A DNA stretch of 64,000 nucleotides, taken from assembly GCA_020310875.1 (NCBI GenBank), contig CM035427.1, positions 89,512,350 through 89,576,349 on the forward strand, read 5' to 3'. Positions 21,803 through 32,102 of the stretch are shown in pieces. The notes beneath the pieces were generated by a model. That model had not been told where the DNA came from. It did not search any database and saw only the letters and a program-made list of their open reading frames with translations. Each line of letters begins with the position of its first letter. The stretch's first letter is position 1. The translations under genes were made by a program, and so were the position numbers. This stretch comes from Ceratopteris richardii (taxonomy: Eukaryota; Streptophyta; Polypodiopsida; Polypodiales; Pteridaceae).

Positions 21803-22393
21803 GTGCTTAGTCAATTTATGCACTCACTGAGAAGACCACACATGCATGCAGCTAAGAGAGTACTTAAGTATCTCAAAGGTACAATCAATGAAGGTATATT
21901 CTATCCTTATTCTTCATATTTGGATATCAAAGTCTATTCAGATGCAGATTGGGCAAGAACTAAGGATGATAGAAGTACTTCTAGTTACTTAGCATTTGCA
22001 GGTTCAAAGCTAGTATCATGGAGTTCAAAGAAGCAACCTACAATTGCTTTATCCTCAATTGAAGCAAAGTACAGAGGTTTGACCATAGCAATGCAAGAGG
22101 CAATATGGTTAAAAGCATTGTATACAGATTTGGGACTTGTGAGTTCCAAGCCTCACATATTTGGAGATACTGTAAGTTCAATGCATCTAGCAGCAAACCC
22201 TATTTTCCATGCAAGAACCAAACACATAGAGGTTCATTACCACTTCATCAGGAAGAAGCTCATGGCAAAGGAGATTGACATTTCTTTTGTTCCAACTGAA
22301 AAGCAAGTAGTAGATATGATGAGGAAGGCACTTGATGGAATAAAGCTTTGTAGATTCAAAGTTATGGCAGGTATTCATCCTATTAGAAAATGA
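21803..22393 (+). CDS. Copia 3 RNase H (open frame, 196 codons)
   Basis: An uninterrupted frame from ~21803 to the TGA at 22391 covers the RT tail and RNase H: LSQFMHSLRRPHMHAAKRVLKYLKG, then YSDADWARTKDDRSTS with the catalytic Asp, SWSSKKQPTIALSSIEAKYRG (Glu), FGDTVSSMHLAANPIFHARTKHIEV, and VPTEKQVVDMMRKAL at the end. RNase H removes the RNA strand during cDNA synthesis. One catalytic-site position reads FGDT where copia elements usually have YCDN. The start is arbitrary because it is the internal part of a polyprotein. Confidence 0.75.
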   Translation: MLSQFMHSLRRPHMHAAKRVLKYLKGTINEGIFYPYSSYLDIKVYSDADWARTKDDRSTSSYLAFAGSKLVSWSSKKQPTIALSSIEAKYRGLTIAMQEAIWLKALYTDLGLVSSKPHIFGDTVSSMHLAANPIFHARTKHIEVHYHFIRKKLMAKEIDISFVPTEKQVVDMMRKALDGIKLCRFKVMAGIHPIRK

Positions 22394-22410
22394 AAACTCA
22401 AGCATACTTT

Positions 22411-23384
22411 AGCTTGAGAGGGAGCTTTTGGAACATCAAGCTTACACTATGATTGAGGTGGATTTGATCTACATCAAAGACTATGGCTTGGATTATGTCG
22501 AAGGAATATCTGTTGGAGAGTTTTTTTTCTTATGCTTACTTATTGTATTTTTTAAGAAGATTTTTCATGGATCTTTTACCATTGTAAAAGCCTTGATCTT
22601 TAAACATGTAAAATAAGAAAGAGAGAGCCCAAGGTCCACGAATTTGTGGTGGTTGAGGTGCATTTAATCAATCAATCAATCAGTTAAAAGTAGATCAAAC
22701 TAGATCTTTACTTTTCCTGGATTGTAGGAAAGTGAATTGATTCCCTCCAACAACCATTCCCACCTTCATTTAAACTCAAAATACACTTTTAGAAGACATG
22801 GATCACTTCTAGAGTTTATATAAAGACTTCAAAACACTTGTACAATACATGGAAGCAATGTACATACACGTGTGGCCATCATTGTCTTGCTCCTTCATTT
22901 CTCTGCATCATCTTATTTGCTAACAGTAATCTTGCAGAGGTTGTTGCTCTCTCTATAGAGATAGAAATTGGATATGAGATGACTTAGTTTCTTGTTTATG
23001 GATGTAAATTTTGATAGCATTTGGTTCAATTGGGAGGAATCTTAGTTATTCTATCTCGGGATCAATCTCTGTGTATTCTTGAAAAATAGGAGGTACCACC
23101 GTTGAGTGTTTGATTCATTCGTTTAGTGTATTTTTCTTATTCCTCATACCTTTGTGGATTATATACACTCAACCCTATGTGTACCACTCCCATAAAAGGA
23201 TGTTTTCTAATTTTAATCACCCTGGTCGCTATGAGCATTTGAATTTCATTGTCTCTTCCATAGATAGTAAGTTTTTTGAGCTAGTCGATGTGCGAACCTA
23301 TTTGTTTTGTATCGACTCTTTCTCTTTCATGATCCAAAGTACATAGTGAATTTTATTGCACTTATCACATGCCTACAAGGTACA
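22411..23384 (+). repeat. Copia 3 polypurine tract and probable 3' LTR
   Basis: GCTTGAGAGGGAGC at ~22412-22425 is a copia-type polypurine tract; the LTR would start just after it (TTTTGGAACATC). TATATAAAGAC at ~22817 may be its TATA box. It runs to where A3 homology starts (~23385). No second LTR is available to fix its right end. A 78-codon ORF at 23110-23346 is unrecognised. Confidence 0.5.
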
Positions 23385-23907
23385 TGTTGGCAAAGAGGCA
23401 TAAGGAGGAAGAAAAGAGAATATGTGAGGAAGCTCAAGTAGAAGCTCTAGAATGCATTAAATGCATGAAGCTAAGAAGACAAGGACTAGGGAGACACCAT
23501 TATAGCCATCTTACAAAAACACCAAGATACCCCATGGCCATGTGTCAAACAAAGTCAACTACTCATCCTAGCATAGTGGATAGGAGACCCTTCATTACAG
23601 TCATGCTAGACCAAGGCAACATCTGCCATGAGCTTAGGGCTCTGATTGATTCAGGTGCTGTGACTAGTGCAATTACCTGGTACCACTACAAGGAATCAAG
23701 ATTAGAAATGCGGCCAATTGAAGCATACCTCATTGGGCATGGAAACTCCTTACATGGGTGAGGTGGACCTTCCTATCCTCATACACGAGATGACAATGGC
23801 TGCGAAACTCCTAGTGTACCATGATGATGACCTGATAGAATCGTTTATCCTTGGCCAAGATTGGTTATACGTGCACTCAGTGGACCTAAATCTTAAACAA
23901 GGCTCCG
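23385..23907 (+). pseudogene. A3 second protease-like domain, interrupted
   Basis: ORF 23369-23761 then 23718-23915 in another frame. ECIKCMKLRRQGLG (A1 has ERIWRMKLRRQ) leads into RRPFITVML and ALIDSGAVTSAITW, with Asp codon 23648-23650 and an intact Asp-Ser-Gly. MRPIEAYLIGHG, then a frame change, then GEVDLPILIHEMTM and ESFILGQDWLYVHSVDL. The coding sequence is then split by the LTR element at 23908 (target duplication CTCC(G/T)). The conserved D-S-G and (I/L)LGQD in three copies support a real retropepsin-like fold. Confidence 0.75.
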
Positions 23908-24423
23908 TGTTATGAATTATGGAATGTGTTGAACAAGGAATTGTTGGAGTGTTAATTTATTAATGTATTAATGTGTTTTTGCATTTTTTATATAGCAGTT
24001 GAAGGTTCATGAGGAGCGTGAAAGTCATGAAAAGGCGGATATCAATAATTTGAATTATAATTTATTTAGTTTGTAAATAAACCCTCATAGAAGGTTCTAT
24101 TGTTAGAAATAGTTAAAAAAGTAGTGGTTAGAATAAGGGTCATTGTAGACCGCAATTTCTGATATTAAAAGCAAAGGCTTTCTATAAAAGTTACCAACTT
24201 TTATTTTCATGCTTGCTTTTTGAAGTCGCTCTCATGTAACCACTCTTTTTTACATAATAAAAAATTCCTATAAATACATGCACTCTATGGACTATCGAAA
24301 CAAAGTGCATGGGGGGAGATCGCACCCAATAATTTGTTCTATCTCGTCTCCTTGCATGTCTATCTTTCTGTGTTTTTTGCATCCGTAACCTCTTTGTGCA
24401 TGTGAGATAAGATCTTGACAATA
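23908..24423 (+). repeat. 5' LTR of the 2-kb non-autonomous element
   Basis: About 516 bp, roughly 90% or more identical by eye to the right repeat, with scattered substitutions. A CTATAAATAC-like box lies near 24268. Confidence 0.8.
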
Positions 24424-25406
24424 GTGGTATCAGAGCTCTGTGTGCATCAATATGGAGGGGTCTATTTTGTTGTTCTTTGTTTGTGATTCGGATTCTGATT
24501 CGGATTCTAGTTTCCGTTTCCGATTCCAATCCCGGTTCTAGTACCAGTTTCAGTTTCTGGTTTTTGTTTCTGTTTCTGCTCTAGTTCCAGAACCAGAACC
24601 TACATTTACACCTACGTTTACACCTATCTTTACACCTACATTTACTCCTACGTTTACTCCTTCGGCTTACTCCAAAGCATCCACTAAGGCATAGAACTTA
24701 GGCATAACTAAGGCATAACTTTGGCATCTTTGGCACCCGAGGCTCCCTTGGCGACCGTTGGTTATGCGCGAACCAATTTTAATGTATGAGTGGCAATAAG
24801 GAGTTCTATATTCACTACGGTGGGAGGATTTGAACCCACAACCTCATTCACACAAGAGAAGTGCTTTACCACTACACTCTCTCTTGGTGTCGTGACTCAA
24901 GTTCTCTCCTCTTATATTTAACATAACTTGCAGCTCTTTCTTACTTTTTCAAGAAGGCTTGGGCAAGGCGGCATGGCATGGTGTGACACGCCACGTCTCA
25001 GGGTACATGGTGTCAGAGTACATCCAGACATGGTACATCCTGTTAAGGTACATCACACCAGGGTACATCTTGTTAAGGTACATTTCCCCAATGTACATCC
25101 CGAGACGGAAGCATTAGATTGAGGGTCCAAGATAACTTGTTTGGGTGAGAACTAGGTTCAAGAGATCGAAGTTGAGAGCAAGGAAAGTCCGTAGCAAGAG
25201 GCTTTTGTTCTTTCTATACCCATGGACCCTAGACTATGTCAGCACCACATAGATAATCTTAATAATTTAACGCCTCCATGAGCATTTCCATGCATGTGTT
25301 TTTACAAGGAACATGCTTATTTTCATTCAGTGATGCAACATGTGATTGGCTATCCATGTTTATTATTTTATCAACTGAGGTCAGTTGCTTTTTCAACTGA
25401 GGGGCA
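24424..25406 (+). other. Interior of the 2-kb element, non-coding
   Basis: Begins with the primer site. 24580-24670 has repeated TTTACACCTAC units and 25005-25095 repeated (A/G)GTACAT(C/G)-type units (TCAGAGTACATCCAGACATGG and variants). A tRNA-like stretch lies at 24822-24897. No protein family recognised. Confidence 0.6.
24822..24897 (-). repeat. tRNA-derived (SINE-like) segment
   Basis: Reading minus, an A-box-like TGTAGTGGTAAAGC is followed ~35 bases later by a good B box GGGTTCAAATCC and CTCCCA. The B-box spacing fits a tRNA, but acceptor and anticodon stems do not pair well, so I read a tRNA-derived repeat, not a working tRNA gene. Confidence 0.5.
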
Positions 25407-25922
25407 TGTTATGAATTATGGAATGTGTTGAACAAGGAATTGTTGGAGTGTTAATATTTTAGTGTATTAATGTGTTTTAATGTTTTTGATATAGCATTTG
25501 AAGGTTCATGAGGATCATGAAAGGCGTGAAAAGGCAAACATCAATAATCCGAATTATAATTTATTTAGTTTGTAAATAAACCCGCGTAGAAGGTTCTATT
25601 GTTAGAAATAGTTAGAAAAGTAGTGGTTAGAATAAGGGTCATTGTAGACTACAATTTTTTATATTAAAATCAAAGGCTTTCCATAAACATTACCAACTTT
25701 TATTTTCACGCTTGCTTTTTGAAGCAGCTCTCATGTAACCACTCTTTTCGACATAATCAAAAATTCCTATAAATACAAGCACTCTATGGACTATCAAAAC
25801 ATAGTGCATGAGGGGAGATTGCACCCAATAATGCATTCTATCTTGTGTTCTTGGGTGTCTATTTTTATGTGTTTTCTGCATCTATAACCTCTATGTGCAC
25901 ATGAGATAAGATCCTAACAATA
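25407..25922 (+). repeat. 3' LTR of the 2-kb non-autonomous element
   Basis: Same block as 23908-24423. Family A coding sequence resumes immediately after it at CTCCTTG. Confidence 0.8.
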
Positions 25923-27105
25923 CTCCTTGTAGATTAAGACCTTAGACTAGTAGCAAGTGATACCGCTTGACTTCCTTAGCAATACCCTACCTAAGGCATG
26001 TAGCCCCATACCATATGAAATGACTGCAAAGGCAGACTGGAAGATTTTTGGCCAAATCCATCTGCTACGCCCGTTCCTTCCAAACTCAACCCATGAGAGC
26101 TTGGTGATGGATGGTTGCGAGTGAGGAGGATGTCAAGAGATCTTCCCCTAATCTTCCTTTGCATAGGAAGGGGATTACATCAGCGGTCATGTGGGCTTCA
26201 TCAGCAGACAAATGGGGACCATAGACTCCTGTGTCTCTTCCTTCATACTTCGCATGGACCAGCCTAGATCTGTTGTATAGAATGCCTCACTTCTTGATGG
26301 GCAAGTCACACAAGTATTGGACCTCCTGTCTATTCCAAAGCAGAGTGTCAACCAGACCTCTCAACCATGGCATCCACAAAGTCAACCATAAAAAAGGAAC
26401 CCCAACCGACGATCATACCATACGACACAAAGGTGAAGGCAATATTAGCAGATCAAGACAAGTGGCAAAAAGCAAATATGGGTGCCAAAAGCTTAGAAAG
26501 TAGCAATAGTTTTCAACAGCACAGATAGTGATAAGAAGAAGTCCAAGCAAAGTCAATATCCAACCTACCCTCAACCTTATGTTCCATTGATGAGGACCCG
26601 ATAGATTTGGATCACCACAGAGTACCTAACAAACCCACCCACACCCAGGCAGATCTGGGTACCCAAGATTTGTATTTTTACCTCAAAACGCAAGTCATGT
26701 AATATATAACCCTTTGAAATCTCTTCATCCATCAACACCATAACCTGCAGAATCATCATTTTTACCTCAGCAAAAGAACACAACCCACCAAATGCATCCA
26801 ACAATCTTCACATGATCCATTGTATAATATAACACCGATCATGAATAACCCTTACCCTTCTAATAGTCACTCATGACTGAACTTTGTATAAATTCACCCA
26901 CACTAACCCACAGTCACTTGTAATCAAATCTCATCAAGCAATGTATGCAATATGTAAAGCATGTATGTGTCTAGTGACCTGCATTAGTTTATGAAAAATC
27001 ATTCCATAAACCGCCTCACAACACTCCGCTACACAGGTTACACATCGGCTATTGAAAGGGATTGCGGTCTCACTTTATTCGGATCATAATTTGTTTACAT
27101 ACTAA
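25923..27105 (+). pseudogene. A3 WVPK tail and intergenic leader
   Basis: Decayed continuation of the second protease ORF. Short conserved pieces are KQIWVPK (~26470) and RQIWVPK (~26655), the repeated tail motif of family A. From ~26900 the sequence is non-coding and matches the A2 leader (CATTCCATAAACC, GATTGCGGTCTCACTTTA). Confidence 0.6.
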
Positions 27106-27106
27106 T

Positions 27107-27640
27107 GTGTTAATATTTTGTAGCAGATCATCTCCATACACACTTCAATCATCATGCAAGCTGAAAGACCTTTTGAGGTTGGCCCCAACATGCCAATGGT
27201 CAATTTGGGTAATTTATTAGCTGAGTCTTATCCTACATCGCAACCACCAGAATTTCAAGGATTCATGGGACTGATGCCTATCGACGACCCTCCTCTGGGA
27301 TGCACTGAGAAAGTTCATAGCAACTCACACTTGTTTCAAGGTCTAGCAGGACCCCTCATAGATGATAACTTTATCTATGATGCTATGCTTTGTTTTGATG
27401 GTACCAAGTGGGGCAAATATTAGTTTTTCTCACGAGAATTTGAAGAGCTTCAGAACTCAGAGGAATTACGACACATTTGGGTCAAAGCTAGTTACACCGA
27501 GTATTTTAGTGACCCTTTGTCAAAACCTGATTTTATTAATGCTACTACTTCATAACTACTCTTGAAGCTCCTGAGAGGAAAGAATTACTAAGCACTTTCA
27601 TCCTACCCTCTCTTGTGAATTATCCACCCTATAAGAAGTA
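27107..27640 (+). pseudogene. A3 post-pol ORF, N-terminal domain fragment
   Basis: A splice acceptor-like TGTTAATATTTTGTAGCAG ends at ~27126; from there the frame is open to ATG 27154. The protein begins MQAERPFEVGPNMP and continues AESYPTSQPPEFQGF and DDPPLGCTEKVHSNSH, with a TAG at 27421-27423 (tyrosine codon in A2). After a frame change it continues EFEELQNSEEL, and ends at ~27640 against copia 4. Clearly the same gene as in A2 (ESYPTEQPPEFQGF). Confidence 0.75.
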
Positions 27641-27929
27641 TCTTGATGGTGATGCACCATAGTGCACTCTCTTTCTTGAGAGCTCCACGAAAATATCCTC
27701 ATAGTAGAAAATCGAGCTCCAAGCACCACTTACGATACTCCACACAAAGGCTACAGAATACACAGGAAAACACAATACATAGGGAGCACGAACATAGACT
27801 TCTTAGGTGTTACAAATCCGGTCAAACTTTCAATCTATCACTGACTAGGCCATTACATGTCTTATTAAAGAGCATATACAAAAGTGTGCGGTGGCCATTT
27901 GGCCTTTCACATGGAAACTAACGGCAACA
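27641..27929 (-). repeat. Copia 4 3' LTR
   Basis: On the minus strand a polypurine tract CTTTAGTGGGAGA (27942-27931) precedes TGTTGCCGTTAG, a classical copia boundary. The LTR runs down to the A3 junction at ~27641; its other end is not fixed by a target duplication. Confidence 0.6.
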
Positions 27930-28039
27930 ATCTCCCACTAAAGGCCAATATGCCCAAAGTAACTATAGGAGAAAAATGAAGAATGGTAAAGAATATCTGA
28001 GTGCAAGTATACAAACTATACCTCCCACGTGATGGCATG

Positions 28040-28324
28040 TTATACAATATACAAGTGACTATGTAAGATCATAAATGAAGTAACCCCCATCAAGTGACAA
28101 TAGTGTCGAAAGCTATCTTGTGGTAGAGCTTTAGTCAAAGCATATGTAGCATTGTCTTGAGTATGAACCTTCTCGAGAATAATGCACTCAGTGGCTAAGG
28201 AATCTCTAATAAAGTGATACCTCACCTCAATGTGCTTGGTCTTTGCATGATAGACCAGCTTCTTAGCCAAAGCAATGGCTCTCTGACTATCACTGAGCAA
28301 ACGAGGTACATGATGAGGTAGACC
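28040..28324 (-). pseudogene. Copia 4 RNase H, C-terminal part
   Basis: LPHHVPRLLSDSQRAIALAKK, then YHAKTKHIEVRYHFIRD and TKALPQDSFRHYCHLMGV is the end of a copia RNase H, with the D-S/N catalytic position at LLSDSQ. It continues across the copia 5 insertion at 33789 onward (AEYVVESEA.KEALWLSNLACDMG). Confidence 0.75.
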
Positions 28325-28674
28325 TGTCATGAGCAAGGAGATAAGGAAGAGAGCTCACACACACACTCTCAAAATCAAAGAGAAGCACACACTCGGATTG
28401 AGGCAAGGAAGAATGATCTTCTTCTTCTTCTTCTATTACATAAAAAGGAATGTACAAGCAATATATAAAGATCAATACATAAGGAAAAACCTAATGTCCA
28501 TGAATGAGTGAGCTGGCAAGAAACAAATGTGTCATCACTCTCGGTAGATAAATCTAATAAATCTCAATGAAGTATCCCTGGCATATACTAGCGTGACCAC
28601 TATACATGTCATAGAAACAAAAAACTGATACGTGTCATCCAAGATCATCACATGTTGAGCTTGATAGCTCAACA
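28325..28674 (-). repeat. Copia 5 3' LTR
   Basis: Reads TGTTGAGCTATC to CTCATGACA on the minus strand. It contains a CTT/TTC microsatellite (plus 28419-28433) and CA-rich runs (plus 28358-28370) that also occur in the other LTR. Confidence 0.88.
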
Positions 28675-28689
28675 CTCCCCCTCAAGCTC
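28675..28689 (-). other. Copia 5 polypurine tract
   Basis: Minus strand GAGCTTGAGGGGGAG immediately before the 3' LTR start TGTTGAG. Confidence 0.85.
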
Positions 28690-29400
28690 AACATCATGTC
28701 CTCTAATCCATGCATCTTCCGAAACTTCTTTAGCTTCTCTGCTCCAAGTGCTTTAGTGAAGATGTCAGTGACCTGCTTATCTATTCTCACATAAACAAGA
28801 TCAATATCACCTACTAATACCTTCTCTCCGATGAAGTGATAATGTACCTCAATATGCTTTGTTCTAGCATGAAAAACAGGGTCTCCTGCTAGTTGTATGC
28901 TGCTAAGATTATCACAATAGATGGTGATAGGCTTTTGCACTTCCACATCTAAATCTGCAAGTAGCATCTCCAGCCATGATGCCTCACATGCTACCATTGC
29001 AGCACCTCTATACTCCGCCTCTGTACTCGACAAAGCAATAGTGGGTTGCTTCTTGCTACTCCATGTAATAGTTTCACCTCCAAATGGGAATAGAAAGCCA
29101 CTAATAGATCTTCTATCTAGAATACTACCAGCCCAATCTGCATCGGTGTATCCATGAACCTACAAATCTACACAAGCTTCATAAAACAATGCATAATCCA
29201 AAGTAGCACTCACATAACATAGAGTGCACCTTAGAGCATCCAAATGTGGGTTCCTTGAAACCTACATAAACTGACTTTCAAGTCCAATAGTATAGCTTAG
29301 ATCAAGCCTTGTAATTGTGAGATATATAAGAGTTCCCACAATTTTCCTGTACATAGTAGCATTTTTCAATGCTTCACTTGATGTAGTATCCAACTTCAAA
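28690..29400 (-). pseudogene. Copia 5 RNase H
   Basis: ORF 29033-28635 has STEAEYRGAAMVACEASWLEMLL, IYCDNLSSIQLAGDPVFHARTKHIEVHYHF and DKQVTDIFTKALG, a standard copia RNase H with Glu and Asp positions kept. Upstream pieces (YTDADWAGSILDRRSISG near 29140) are in shifted frames. Confidence 0.78.
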
Positions 29401-29407
29401 TTCTGAT

Positions 29408-30388
29408 CTAATGGCATAGAAATTGGCTTACATCATCCATACCATACTTTTGCAGCATATTCAAGGCATATTGCCTTTGCAATATCCATATACCCATTTC
29501 TGTATGTATGAACTCAATGCCCAAGAAGTACCACAACACACCAAGATCTTTCATGTCAAATGCTTTCATAAGAAGTTTCTTTACCTCTTTAATGCTTTCT
29601 TCATTATCACCACCTAAAATCAAGCCATCAACATAAATAGCCACAATTGTGATGTCATCATCACCCTTCCTTGCATATAGTGAATGATATGGATCACACA
29701 TAGAAAACCCAATGGTGTTTAAATAATCAGCAATCCTTGCATGCCATGCACGAGGAGCTTGCTTCAGCCCATACAAAGCCTTTTGCAATGTGCAAACATA
29801 TTCTGGATTCTTTGAATATTCATATCCTTGTGGCTGGTCCGTGTATACTTCTTCCTATAACTCACCATGTAGAAAAGCATTCTTCACATCCATCTGATGC
29901 AAAGTCCACCATTTTGTTGTAGCTAATGCAACAAGTGTTCTAACAGTAGGCATTTTAGCTACAAGGCTGAATGTCTCCTCATAATAAATGCCATAAGTTT
30001 GTGCATATCCTTTTTCTACCAAAGGTGCTTTATACCTGCTTATGCTACCATCAGCATTGTGCTTTACCTTGTAAAACCACTTGTAGCCTATGGGTTTCTT
30101 CCCTTTCGACAATGGAACCAGCTTCCATGTATCATTTCCATAAAGCATAGCCATCTCCTCATCCATAACTTTTTCCCAATATGTGTTTCCAATTGCATCT
30201 TCAAAACAAGAGGGTTCAGCATCTTGTATTATCTTTGTCATGTAGGCACAATGAGGAGCCATATAACTAGCATATGTCAATCGTTGCACAGAATTCTGCA
30301 TCCTCCCAGATCTTCTTGGTCCTGGGTCACTTCTCCTTGTATCATCTGCATGTGCCTTTCTTACTCCTGGAGTCTTCACAGAGGGCAA
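29408..30388 (-). pseudogene. Copia 5 reverse transcriptase
   Basis: ORF 30388-29855 encodes the fingers (ANTYWEKVMDEEMAML-type, WKLVPLSKGKKPIGYKWFYKVKHN, EETFSLVAKMPTVRTLVALATTKWWTLHQMDVKNAFLHGEL, with the first catalytic Asp), ended by a stop at ~29855. ORF 29788-29408 carries [17 protein letters not shown] and the catalytic site at ~29630, which reads YVDG rather than YVDD, then YFLGIEF. The Asp-to-Gly change would inactivate it. Confidence 0.8.
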
Positions 30389-30424
30389 TCCAAGTTCCTC
30401 ATCAAGACTCTTTTTTGAACCGCT

Positions 30425-31430
30425 TCAATCTCCATCAATGTCTTCAAAACCTGCACATGTTTTATGACCAGCAGAAAGCTTTTCTTTACCTTTCTTAGAT
30501 ATATTTAATGAATTTGCTGGATTGGAATTTCCACACAATCTCTCACTCCATGGATTTGAGTTGGAACTATTGCTTGGTGATGCATTTGGTCCACTCAAAA
30601 CTTGAGATTTTGCACTTGATTTTTCAACATTTTCTTTGTCATTTGGTTCAAGATTCAGTCCTTCTTTGGTACCTGCATAGAAGCTTGACATTTCGTCAAA
30701 TACCACATCTCTGCTCACCTTCACCTGTCGTGTGAGTGGGTTATAACATTTATATCCTTTTTGCTCAAGGGAGTATCCAATGAAGACACATTTTTTTTGC
30801 TTTTGGATCAAGCTTTGTCCTCAACTCATCTGGAACATGTACATGTGCAATACAGCCAAAAACTTTCAGATGTGATAAGTTTGGCTTTTCACCTATAAAC
30901 TTTTCTTCAGGTCTAACTTGATGTACATCAGTAGTTGGAGTTCTATTCATGATGTATACAGCAGTATGAACATCTTCTTCCCAATAACAATGAGGCATAT
31001 TCTCCTCAGCCATCAAGGCTCTTGCTACTTTTGCAATATGTCTATTTTTGTGTTCAACAGTGCCATTCTATTGTGGTGTGTAACTGCATGAAAATTGATG
31101 CCGAATTCCATAATTTTTAAGAAAATTATTGAACTTATTTCACATGTATTCACCTCCTCCATGAGTTCTTAATGTCTGAATATACTTCCTTGTCTGCTTT
31201 ATCACCATAGCTTCAAAAGTCTGGATGTGAGTGAACACCTCACCCTTCTCTTTCATGAAATATACCCATACTTTTCATGTATGGTCATCAATGAAAGTAA
31301 CATAAAACCTGCAACCACCCATAGATGTGGTCTTTGTAGGACCCCAAACATCTCTATGTACTATTTCTAGTATGTTCTCACTAACATGCTTGTCATTTGG
31401 AAATGATGCTCTTGGCTGTTTTCCAAATTG
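30425..31430 (-). pseudogene. Copia 5 integrase
   Basis: DDE-core pieces lie between 31430 and 31016 in broken frames (GVHTFLKEKGE-like region, TLRTHGGGEY near 31165, QNGTVEHKNRHIAKVARAL near 31050). ORF 31016-30765 (MNRTPTTDVHQVRPEEKF, HLKVFGCIAHVHVPDELRTKLDP) and ORF 30811-30425 (CVFIGYSLEQKGYKCYNP, then a Ser/Asn-rich linker) complete it. The D..E triad is damaged by frame breaks. Confidence 0.7.
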
Positions 31431-32102
31431 ACGTGCTGCAATACCTTTTGCATCTCTGCAACCTTGAAATTTGGTATTCCATGGACAATCTCCTTTGACT
31501 ACATCAATTTTAGCCTTTGTAAGTTTGCATGTCCAATCCGCTTATGCCAAATCTCTATATCAGCAATGACTCCTGCACCTTTTGCAAACATGGCTACATT
31601 CATTTTAGACATTTTCACATTTAAGGTGAACATCCTACCTGCTTTGTTTCCTTTGGCAATCAATCTTCCATCCTGTTTGTATTCTTCTACATATAACCCG
31701 TCAGCATTGAACCTCACTTGTAATCCCTGGTCAACCATTTTCCAGGAGAAACAATTTCTTTGTTATATTTGGAACATGTAGCACATCAGCAAGATGTTTT
31801 ACTTTCCTGTCCTCCATGAACAATGCTATGTTTCCTATATGCTCAATAGGGTGTGATGTGTTATCACCTGTTTCAACATATCCAAGAACTGGAAATTTCT
31901 ACAAAGTACTAAAACATTACGCATGACTAGTCATGTGATTTGAAGCACCTGAATCAACATACCAGACATTATCATTCGATTTTGAAACGCCAGCAGAAAT
32001 TGTATTCATCATGTGATGTTGAACCATGAACAGCTTCTCAGAATCATCTACGCTCGTGGATGCATAGTTGTTTTGTTGCCTTCTATTATCTTGATTCTTC
32101 AA
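31430..32102 (-). pseudogene. Copia 5 protease and pre-integrase
   Basis: ORF 32102-31917 holds VWYVDSGASNHMTSHA, an intact copia aspartic-protease site. ORF 31738-31499 holds the pre-integrase segment (IEIWHKRIGHANLQRLKLM), preceded by QGLQVRFNADGLYV. Breaks at ~31917 and ~31740. Confidence 0.8.

Larger units (their letters stand above)
20618..23384 (+). mobile_element. Copia 3: 5'-truncated Ty1/copia element
   Basis: Starts inside the integrase/RT linker (GYKFYNPSTKQFTTSRDV, 20634) right after the A2 LTR and runs through RT and RNase H to a polypurine tract and probable 3' LTR. It overlaps the RT region of copia 2 in content, so it is a separate copy of a related family, not the missing half of copia 2. 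Confidence 0.75.
23908..25922 (+). mobile_element. Non-autonomous LTR element (~2.0 kb, no coding), in A3
   Basis: Direct repeats 23908-24423 and 25407-25922 start TGTTATGAATTATGG and end (T/A)ACAATA. The left repeat is followed by TGGTATCAGAGCTC (24425), a primer site for initiator tRNA-Met; the right repeat is preceded by the purine-rich AACTGAGGGGCA. CTCCG before and CTCCT after look like the 5-bp target duplication, and the uninterrupted A2 site reads CTCCTTGCAG. The ~985-bp interior has no recognisable protein, so it depends on another element's proteins. Confidence 0.85.
23385..27640 (+). mobile_element. Family A copy A3: fragment (integrase tail, second protease, post-pol N-terminus)
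   Basis: Co-linear with A1 from ~57895 to ~59920. Left end is cut within the integrase C-terminal region, right end within the post-pol N-terminal domain, where the minus-strand copia 4 LTR begins. It is interrupted by a 2-kb non-coding LTR element at 23908-25922. Sequence is closer to A2 than to A1. Confidence 0.8.

Noticed and set aside
20634-22393. Copia 3 as the displaced 3' half of copia 2, split by insertion of A2.
   Set aside because: The two overlap in RT content with different sequence, and A2 has no intact 5' end or target duplication at this site.
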